A DNA stretch of 64,000 nucleotides from NCBI GenBank assembly GCA_010094045.1, contig ML986675.1, forward strand, positions 125,152-189,151, in the 5' to 3' direction. Origin of the DNA: Lojkania enalia. Lineage: Eukaryota; Ascomycota; Dothideomycetes; Pleosporales. Shown here piece by piece: positions 55,712 to 64,000 of the stretch. The notes under the pieces were generated by a model, which saw only the letters and a list, made by a program, of their open reading frames with translations, did no database searches and was not told the origin of the DNA. How positions within the stretch are numbered: the stretch's first letter is position 1; each line of letters opens with the position of its first letter. The translations under genes were made by a program, and so were the position numbers.

Positions 55712-57508
55712 CTACTCCCTCGCCCCCAAAACCTTCACTCTCATCCACTCGCTTGTGCCGACACCAAGATTCAACCCGTTCTTCGCCCACCACCTCCTTA
55801 CGCTATCGCCCCTAGCACCCTCTACCCCATCCTCCAGCGCCTCCTCGATATCGCATGTCTTGTACTCGACCTTGAGCCCACTCCTCTTCCACCACTCCAG
55901 CACGTTGACGTGGCCTAGCTTGGTGGGGCCGACGAGGACCTGGTTGTCGAAGAGCATCTTCTCGCCGCGGATGCCGCGCCAGTAGTCCAGGATGTGTGTG
56001 TGGCCGTGGGCGGAAGCCACCTTTGCGATAGTGTCCTCGTGCGGGAAAGGGATGGTTGATGTGGTCCAGAAGTGGATTGTCGGGAGGTGGCCGGACTGTG
56101 TGGCGTACGTGATTGATTTGCCGACTTTGAGCTTGAGGGCTTCTCTCGTCTTCTCCTTGGTGCTTTCTTGAGCTTCTTGGACGGTGGATGGCGAGGGCGA
56201 GGGGGATGGGGATGGAGATGGAGAGGGAGATAGGGATGGCGTGTTAGAGGGCTGCCGGTATGCGCTATGCGCTTTCCACCATTCCAGCACGGCAATGTGG
56301 CCCTGCGAGCTCGCTTGTTCGAGTGCCGTTTCTGTGTATTTGAGCGGTAACCCAGACTCATACCACCAGTCCAGCGCTTGCACGGAGCCCGAGCGGCTCG
56401 CGTTGTCCATGGCCGAGGCCGTGTACTCCTTATTGAGGAACGTGGGGGATATGCGCCAGTACTCAAGGATTTCGGTCTTCCCGAAGACAGACGCTTTGTG
56501 GGGAAGAAACGCATGGCCAAAGGTCGACCAAAAGAGATCCTTGTGGTGGGTTTCGAGGTGCGAGAGAATAGGTACCATGGCAAAGCGCATGATGAGTTCA
56601 ATGCTAAGGCGGGATATACGTGTGGGGTTGTCGGTGTCAAGGAGATCTTTGATTTCAGGGTACGAGCCGGTCAAGAGGGTCCATTCTAGTCTTTGCATTG
56701 GGGTTTTGGGGCCTTCTTCGCTAGCGGATTGGCGCCATTCCGGAGGTATGGGTAAGTTAGTGTGCACATTGAGGGCAGTGGCTAGCTCCCAGTCTTGGGT
56801 GAACTCCAGAATAATGGACCACAGCTCAGGAGGCAGGCGAGGGCCTTTGCTCTTTGTAAGTGTGAGGGTGGGTAAATGGGCGATGGGTAGCGCTATGGTG
56901 CGGTCGCCGACGGCCATGAGGTCAACTTGAGTCTGAATGGACTCGTTGAAAGCCTTTTGCCCATCCCATGGCTGGTTCTTCCGGCTGTGGCTATCGAACA
57001 TCCATAAGTACGGCGGAAGCACACGGATCCAGTTCCACTTGCGCCGGATCTTGCTGATCTGCTTCTTGGACATGGGGTTCTCCCACATGAGCGTCGACAT
57101 CGCTGGTATGAGCAGGATCTTCTTGGACACATCCCAGCTGCGCAGTATCTGCAGTGGCAGGTTGTCTGCGAATCCGTGCAGCATGCGAGCAATGTTCTCC
57201 GCGGTCAGCGGTGCCAGCACTAGCAAATCAGCCCACGCGCAGTACTCGGCGACTTTTATGTCGAAATACTCAGATTGGCGCTCCGGCCACACGCCTTGCT
57301 CGACATCATAGCGGAACCAGATAGGCTCGAGGCAGGCGGGGACATTTATCGAGACGGACGCCGACGGGTCGGAGCATGCGATCACCTGGATGGAGACATG
57401 GTCGACGCGCTGCAGGCGATGGACAACGGAGCAGCCAAACTTGAGGGAGGGGGGGTCGGTGAGGGCGACGAGGACGTTAAGGCAGCGCTTAGGGTCGTGG
57501 GAAGGCAT
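55712..57508 (-). CDS. Hal3/PPCDC-like flavoprotein fused to an ankyrin-like repeat tail (598 aa)
   Basis: Single-exon frame. Residues about 10-215 match the flavoprotein fold of phosphopantothenoylcysteine decarboxylase/Hal3: LNVLVALTDPPSLKFGC, WADLLVLAPLTAENIARMLHGFADNLPLQ, then LIPAMSTLMWENPMSKKQI and WIRVLPP. Compared with PPCDC as I know it, the catalytic His (LHIELRRWAD) aligns with Val in KVAEYCAWAD, and PAMN reads PAMS, so decarboxylation looks unlikely although FMN could bind. A linker contains LPPELWSIILEFTQDWELATALNV, F-box-like. The tail (about 350-590) has ankyrin-like repeats with a recurring LDWWYESGL / LEWWKAHSA / LDYWRGI / LEWWKRSGL pattern, interrupted by an SPSPSP tract. 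It faces the phytochrome gene 1.7 kb away. Function unknown. Confidence 0.82.
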   Translation of the reverse strand: MPSHDPKRCLNVLVALTDPPSLKFGCSVVHRLQRVDHVSIQVIACSDPSASVSINVPACLEPIWFRYDVEQGVWPERQSEYFDIKVAEYCAWADLLVLAPLTAENIARMLHGFADNLPLQILRSWDVSKKILLIPAMSTLMWENPMSKKQISKIRRKWNWIRVLPPYLWMFDSHSRKNQPWDGQKAFNESIQTQVDLMAVGDRTIALPIAHLPTLTLTKSKGPRLPPELWSIILEFTQDWELATALNVHTNLPIPPEWRQSASEEGPKTPMQRLEWTLLTGSYPEIKDLLDTDNPTRISRLSIELIMRFAMVPILSHLETHHKDLFWSTFGHAFLPHKASVFGKTEILEYWRISPTFLNKEYTASAMDNASRSGSVQALDWWYESGLPLKYTETALEQASSQGHIAVLEWWKAHSAYRQPSNTPSLSPSPSPSPSPSPSPSTVQEAQESTKEKTREALKLKVGKSITYATQSGHLPTIHFWTTSTIPFPHEDTIAKVASAHGHTHILDYWRGIRGEKMLFDNQVLVGPTKLGHVNVLEWWKRSGLKVEYKTCDIEEALEDGVEGARGDSVRRWWAKNGLNLGVGTSEWMRVKVLGARE

Positions 57509-59221
57509 GAGGAGGGTGCGGCGTGGTGCGGATGCACGACGAACTATCCATGGGCGGGCATTAGCTGTCGATGAACGTCCAAGTGAAGGCGTACTTCGCG
57601 ATACGGCCGGGGAGAGTTGTCCGTGGCGTTGGCCCCCGCCCCCTTGGTCCCGGCCTAGCCCCCTCCTGCCTCACCAGTCACGTGAGCGCCAGGCACAGCG
57701 GGAAACCTCGCGTCTGATCGTGATCCGACTCGAGAGTCGAACCATAGCGGTACGAGCCCGTTCAATTGCCTACACTTGTCGAAGATCTGCTCCTCCCCGC
57801 TGCTCGGAAAGTTAGCCGCGCCTACATGCTTGTACTGTACACTTAGTTTTTCAATGGCCTCGGCCCTTTCCGCATCTCGACTCTGTTTCGCGCCTTCGCT
57901 CCCGATGCAGGAGAGCAGATGCTCACAATGCAAGCCAGCTCAGACGGCTCTTCTGTTTCCATGTCCCTGCGGCGGTCTGAAAAGCCAGCAAACCTGCCCA
58001 GGGTCTCACGGCTCCAAGTCAATAATAATGGCACACGGTATGGACGAGCCCCTGTAGCGAGGATGGAGCCGCCCCGCTGCCGTTGATATCACAGTTGTAC
58101 TATGCATCCAGCTCATCGTATATGATGGAAGCTGAAGTAGCACTATCGCCCATCCAATTGGTCGGCGTCGAGCCTTTGCTACTAGCGCCGCCTCCGACCC
58201 GCAGCGGGCCATGGAGTGACAAGTTCTTGTTGACAGCTGTCTAGTTTATTAGCTTGAAGAGACAATTATTCATTATCGTTACTGTCCTCTGCTTACAGCC
58301 TAGACTGCGAGACTGCATTCCTGCAGGGCTTCGGTATGACTAGGTGAGAACCCCCGGCTGGGTATGACGTCGATGTGGCGCATGCAGATGTTTTGGCGCA
58401 TGGAAATTGTCCCTTTTCCATGACACGGACAAGAGCGGTCCACAATAATACATCCCTTTGCCTTACACACGCCCACCCTTGCCATCGCCTCTCGTCCAGC
58501 CGGGATTGACCGGCCAAGCGATCGCCTGCACTTGACGGTTCTAAGCCATGATCTTCGAGCGGATTCCAACTTCAACGCGCTCCAGTCCGCCCTACTGGCC
58601 GTCGCCCGCCGATCGACGCTTCGCTCAAGCCACAAGTGCGCTTCCCTGTGGCTACGCCTGTCCCTCCTCCCTCAAGACCGCCATGCGCTCCTTCTCTGGA
58701 AGCAACCTCCCGCTAGCCACATACACCAAGCCGCCCGTCTACAGGCCCCGGCCCCGTCCCTCGTTCTTTTCACCTTCATCCATTTGCCATGCCGTGAACC
58801 TTGCCCATCCTCCCTCCGCCTCACCCCTTCCTCAACCACGCACCCCCGCCCGACTCCTCTGCCGGAAGCCGTTTGATGCCCTGTTCGAAGCGGAACAGCG
58901 TTGCATATTGTCCGTGTTTGTCGCCGTCGGTGACCTGTCTATCCCACGTCAATAACGGGCCTGAGCGGCGACTTCACCAGGAACCTACAGTACACTGCAC
59001 GCTTTCATACAGGCCCACGTCATAGGCCCCCCCCCCGGCCCGGGACCATCCATGAACCACACCTGAGAAGACGCAGATCCTTTGTGTATGTGAATTTGCT
59101 CCAGAGCACTACACCTCGTCCCCTTCACGACGCTCCTTTGTACGCCACTTCACGGAACATCTCTCCATTTTGCCTCTCGCGGCACTACCGCAGGGCATAG
59201 CGAAGCTTCCGTTTTGTTGCC
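57509..59221. promoter_or_regulatory. Long divergent upstream region between the flavoprotein/ankyrin and phytochrome genes
   Basis: 1,713 bp with no supported gene. It contains a CACGTG palindrome at about 57678 and a C-run near 59028-59036. Both 5' leaders and promoters must lie here. Several frames (58532-59025) overlap on both strands and have no family resemblance. Confidence 0.5.
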
Positions 59222-62200
59222 ATGTCTCATGCCCAACCAAGATCACCGGATGCGGCGCCCTCCACCCCAATCGATGCTGGCACAGAAACGGCCCCGACCT
59301 TGCCAGTCGAACTAGGGAACAAGTCGTCGACGCCCCATCCCACACTTCATACCTTCTCTCCCGCCCGCCCTTCGTCGCCGCCGCTCAATTCCTCCGCAAC
59401 CTCGCCATCTGAGGGGATGGGAACACTCAGTCCGTCTGTCACCGACCGTGTGTTCCCTATCCGCAGCGTTGTCTCTGTTGACCCCACGCCAACTCCCTCA
59501 CAACGAGGTGCGGGTGACTATTTCCAGGCCTATTCTCGCGCAAACGAGTCGCGCATCCCTAACGACGCCCGCCGCCTCTCTCAAGGCTCCAATGTCTCGC
59601 AGCCATCGCAATCACCCCAGCGAGGTTTCACGCGGCGGAAGAGCGTATCTAGACAACAAGGAAGCCATGCAATAGCCGGTCAACAGATGTCCACAATGCC
59701 CCAGGCACAGGGTTGTGAGCATTCGAGGAGTACGCGACCACAACTTTCTGGTCAGTTCATTAGCGACATTATATCCGGGGACGACGCCGAGACACTATCC
59801 AGCCGACCGGCATCGTTAGTGGCAGACAAGACGGCATCAGTTGGCGGTGCGTCGTCAGTGAAGAGTGAAGGGCGCATGAGCGATGCTGGTGGGCTGGTCA
59901 CACATCGATTCAAACATGTGATGACCGAAGGGGGCCACGCCGTCATAACTGGGAGAGATGGGGACACACTACAGCGATGTGAGGATGAGCCTATTCACAT
60001 ACCTGGCGCAGTCCAAGGATTCGGTCTCCTCATAGCACTCCAAGATGATCCTGGCGGAACCGGTAATCTTCTAGTTCGTGTTGTTAGCGAAAACTCGAAA
60101 CGGATCGTCGGACGGTCTCCACGAGAGCTTTTTGCTCTAGAGAGTTTTACGGATATACTTTCCGAAGAACAGGCCGACAACCTTCTAGATCATATCGATT
60201 TTATCAAAGATGATGACGCAGACGTGGCCACAAATGGACCGGAAGTCTTTACCATGTCGATCAAGGTACCAAACGCAAGATCGCGCAAGTTATGGTGCGC
60301 GATGCACACGACTGATGCCAATCCGGGGCTAATTATATGCGAATTCGAGCTAGAGGACGATTCATTATATCCCTTGGTGCCTTCTAATGAGCTTACACCT
60401 GAGCTTCCCGAGGACACGCTGAATAGCAATCCCACCGAGCAAGAATTTTTAGAGAGCACCGAAATTACTAGTAGACCTTTGAGAGTGTTGAGAAGCGCTA
60501 GGAAGAGGAAGGGCGAGGCGGCCGCGATGGAAGTGTTTAACATAATGTCGCAAGTCCAAGAGCAGCTCGCGGCAGCACCAAATCTCGAAAAATTTTTAAA
60601 GGTACTTGTGGGCATTGTCAAGGAGCTGACGGGGTTCCATCGCGTGATGGTCTATCAATTCGATCAGGCTTTCAACGGGCGAGTGGTGACGGAGCTCGTG
60701 GACCCGAGAGCAACAAAAGACCTTTACAAGGGTCTAAATTTCCCGGCCTCCGATATTCCCAAACAAGCTAGAGAGCTCTACAAACTAAACAGAGTGCGTA
60801 TGCTGTACGATCGTGACCAAGAGACTGCCCGTCTCATATGTCGGACAATAGACGATCTCGAATCTCCCCTTGACCTTACCCATTCGTACCTTCGAGCAAT
60901 GTCGCCTATCCATCTCAAATATCTCGCCAATATGGCCGTGCGATCGTCCATGTCAATATCAATCAACGCATTCAACGAACTCTGGGGTCTCATAGCATGT
61001 CACTCCTACGGACCGCATGGAATGCGGGTTTCATTTCCCATTCGGAAAATGTGTCGTCTTGTGGGTGACTCCGCATCAAGAAACATTGAACGACTCTCAT
61101 ACGCATCACGATTACAAGCACGAAAGCTCATTAGCACAGTCCCTACACCCCACAACCCGTCCGGCTACATCATTGCTTCCTCAGACGATTTGCTGAAGCT
61201 CTTTGACGCAGACTTTGGGCTCCTATCAATAAGAGATGAGACAAAAATACTCGGTCAGCTAGACCAATCACAGGAAGCTTTAGCGATGCTTGAGTATCTT
61301 CGAATGAGGAAGATCACATCGGTGATGACCTCACAGGATATTACCCAAGATTTTCCGGACCTTCGCTATGGTCCCGGTTTCCAAGTAATCTCCGGAATGC
61401 TTGTTGTGCCATTATCTGTTGGTGGCAGCGACTTCATTGTGTTTTTCAGGAGAGGACAGCTCAAGGAGGTCAAATGGGCAGGCAACCCTTACGAGAAGTT
61501 TATCAAAGAAGGCACTGAAGGCTATCTCGAGCCCCGCAAGAGTTTTAGGACATGGTGCGAGACAGTTGTCGGCAGATGTCGAGAATGGACAGAGGAGGAA
61601 ATTGAAACGGCCGCAGTGCTCTGCCTTGTATACGGAAAATTTATCGAGGTCTGGAGACAGAAGGAAGCCGCATTGCAAAGTAGCCAATTAACCCGACTGT
61701 TGCTCGCGAACTCTGCGCACGAAGTTCGAACACCGCTAAACGCCATCATCAACTATCTAGAGATTGCTCTGGAAGGTACATTGGACCAAGAAACTCGTGA
61801 CAACCTAGCTAAGTCGCACTCGGCATCGAAGTCTCTCATATACGTCATCAACGATCTCCTCGACTTGACTAAGACGGAAGAAGGTGGTGCCTTGATTAAG
61901 GGAGAGGCCTTTGATTTGAAAGCTACTCTCAAAGAGGCTACAGATATGTTTTCAGGAGATGCTAAGCGGAAGAACATTTCCTACGAAGTCGTCGAACACC
62001 CAGGACTACCCCAGCATTGCATTGGAGACCAACGGCGAGTACGACAAGTCATATCCAATATCACTGCCAATGCCATCCAGTTCACTTCTCAAGGTGGGGT
62101 CAAGGTCGAAATGTATGTAGCATCCCGACCTTCGAAGGACCACATAGACATAGAAGTCGCCGTCAGCGATTCGGGGACAGGTATGGATGCGAAAACGCTC

Positions 62201-63810
62201 GACAAATTATTCAACGAACTGGAGCAAGTCCAGTCGGAGCCAACGGCAATCTTGGAAGATACCATCGCGCCAACGACTCAGCAGCTGACTGAATCGGGAG
62301 AGAAGGCTGCTTTGGGCTTGGGTCTTGCCGTTGTTGCTCGTATTATCAGGAACATGAACGGCCAGTTACGGCTCAAGTCCGAAGTAGGCAAAGGTTCGCG
62401 GTTTGTCATTCAGTTTCCCTTTGATCTTCTAGACTCTGAAATCAAGCGCACAACACCGGACGCGTCGTCCGAAGGAAGCGTAGCTCTCCAGGTTGACGTT
62501 ACTGAAGGAGAGCGTATGCTGGTGGCTCCTACTTTGTCGCGCAAGTCCAGTAACAGCGATGACAAAGACGCAAGAAGAAAAATAAGTGCCGAGAGCTTAA
62601 CCAGCAAAACCAGCCTGCGCAGTATGAAAAGCGGTTCTAGTGCAATAAGCCAACGGAGCGATGTCGACAGACTGATTGAAGCCATTCAAGAACCACAGCG
62701 TCCGTCTAGTGAACATGGCACGAGCATGCACTCGAATAAGCCGCCTCTTACTAAACGAAATAGCCTAGACTCCGCCCCTTCATCACTATACAAGTCATTT
62801 AGACGGAGCCCCGAGCAGCCACAAAGTCCAGTCGTCGCCCCGTCCCATGAACGGTCGTTCGAGGCTCACCACCCCGGTGAAGAGCAAGTTTCATTCTCGG
62901 CATATCCGGTGAAAGCTGTGAAGGTCCCCGAGGATGCTAGTTCGCCCGCTGAGAAGCATCCACGAGGCAGTGTCTTGGGAGAAGTCCAAGATGAGGTCGA
63001 TAAGAAAGACTTTGCAACAACACCCCCACGACCACTAACTGCGAAACATTTGCGAGTTCTTGTCGCCGAAGATGACCCTGTCAATAGCCGAATTATCAAG
63101 AAACGGCTCGAGAAGCAGGGCCACAAAGTGATCCTCACTGTCAATGGGGAGGAATGTGCAGGCGCCTTTGGCAACAGGCCTCGGGATTTCGATGTGGTCT
63201 TGATGTGAGTGTAGGCTATGAGTAAGATTAAACTTGTCTAATCGAGTGTCGCAGGGATATGCAAATGCCGATCGTGGACGGTCTCACCTCCACAAAGATG
63301 ATTCGTTCGTACGAAAGGACACACTCCAACATCTACTCGCTGCGCGCGGCTCTCTGCGGGCGAATCCCCGTCTTCGCTGTGTCAGCTTCGCTGATCGAGA
63401 AACAGCAACAAATGTACATTGACGCGGGGTTCGATGCATGGATTCTCAAACCGATCTCTTTCGACCGGCTGAGCGAGCTCTTGACGGCCATTGTGGATGG
63501 GAGTGTGAGGGAAAAGTGTCTTTATACACCGGGCCATTGGGAGCGTGGGGGTTGGTTCCATGCGGGGATGAAAAGCTCGGAGGAGGTTGTGACGGCGCTG
63601 TCGCGGAAGGTGCCGCAGTCGGAACCATCTGAAGAGGCGGAGCGGGCTGCGGTATGGGACTCCGGGATGGGGGATAAGGAGAAAATTCCAGATGAGCAGC
63701 GGGAATTACAAGAGGAGCAGAGCGAGGGTGGAGTGGATGTGACGGGAAGTGAGCCTACTGAAGCGGTGGTGGAGAAGGGAAAGGAAAAGGAGGAAGAAGA
63801 GGGTGTGTAG
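59222..63810 (+). CDS. Fungal phytochrome, red/far-red photoreceptor hybrid histidine kinase, two exons
   Basis: Exons 59222-63204 and 63255-63810, giving 1512 aa. The N-terminal extension (about 1-235) is Ser/Pro-rich. The photosensory core begins with C253 in LQRCEDEPIHIPGA, the bacteriophytochrome-like place for covalent biliverdin attachment. PAS, GAF and PHY domains follow: GAF has RVMVYQFDQAFNGRVVTE, FPASDIP, and SPIHLKYLANMAVRSSMSIS; PHY has the FFRRGQLKEVKWAGNP tongue-like region. Histidine kinase: H833 in NSAHEVRTPLNAII, then ATPase motifs ITANAIQF and GLGLAVVARII. The receiver (about 1275-1420) has VLVAEDDPVNSR, phospho-acceptor D1329 in LMDMQMPIVDG, and ILKPI. The single 50-nt intron falls in the Met codon just before D1329. 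It probably senses red light and feeds a phosphorelay controlling development. Confidence 0.95.
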
Positions 63811-64000
63811 CATGATGGCTTTTTTTTTTTTTTTTGCTCTCCCGGTCGAAATCAAGATCCATGGAAATGCCAATGCCGGTTGTGACAGCAAATTAGGCAT
63901 ATACTTGTCGAATTGGCTGTTTTGCGATGGCAACCTTTTTGACGGGTTCGCAATACCTCTACATTATATATTGGCTCTTTTTTTTTTTTTTTTTTTTTTT
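63811..64000. other. 3' flank of phytochrome with T-tracts
   Basis: No gene. T-runs lie at 63820-63835 and at the very end, 63978-64000. The second may mark an assembly or window edge. Confidence 0.6.

Noticed and set aside
58532..59025. Open frames upstream of phytochrome
   Set aside because: Three overlapping frames without family resemblance in a promoter or 5' leader region.

Overview
The window is nuclear DNA of a filamentous ascomycete (Pezizomycotina). The evidence is many short spliceosomal introns (mostly 45-130 nt, with GT..AG ends and CTAAC/CTGAC-like branch sites), Kozak-type starts such as gccATG, and a characteristic gene set: fungal hybrid-kinase phytochrome, Rap1 with BRCT and Myb domains, a DUF1996 secreted protein, HET-type relics and an I9/S8 subtilisin. 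I cannot fix class or species. A 100-N run at 43473-43572 marks an assembly gap, and the window ends in a T-run.

Layout. 1-8.9 kb is gene-poor and decayed. It holds a broken HET-domain gene, a possible 5S rRNA-like fragment, a triplet microsatellite, one apparently intact five-exon glyoxalase-like gene (4666-5752) and a broken F-box-like gene. 8.9-31 kb is mixed: a WD40 protein, a signal-anchored membrane protein, a six-exon sulfite oxidase, a peroxisomal acyl-CoA oxidase with a probable one-base frameshift, an unknown fungal protein, a GT31-like type II membrane protein, a DUF1996 protein, a subtilisin and a wrecked FAD-linked oxidase. 31-39 kb has a P450, a disordered basic protein, a SIS-domain sugar-phosphate isomerase homologue, a GNAT acetyltransferase and a frame-broken unknown gene.

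39-64 kb is denser and mostly housekeeping: Rap1, the palmitoyltransferase Swf1, a small 133-aa spliced gene beside the gap, Mediator subunit 13, the ribosome-biogenesis factor Enp2, cytochrome b5, a Hal3/PPCDC-like flavoprotein fused to an ankyrin-like tail, and a fungal phytochrome. MED13/ENP2 and the flavoprotein/phytochrome are divergent pairs that share upstream DNA.

The genes do not form one pathway. The peroxisomal acyl-CoA oxidase and the sulfite oxidase are metabolic; the Rap1-to-phytochrome block is core nuclear, membrane and signalling function. The most unusual item is the flavoprotein/ankyrin fusion. It lacks the residues expected for phosphopantothenoylcysteine decarboxylation and sits head-to-head with the red-light receptor gene. 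All splice models are manual: exon phases were checked to join in frame, but there is no transcript support.
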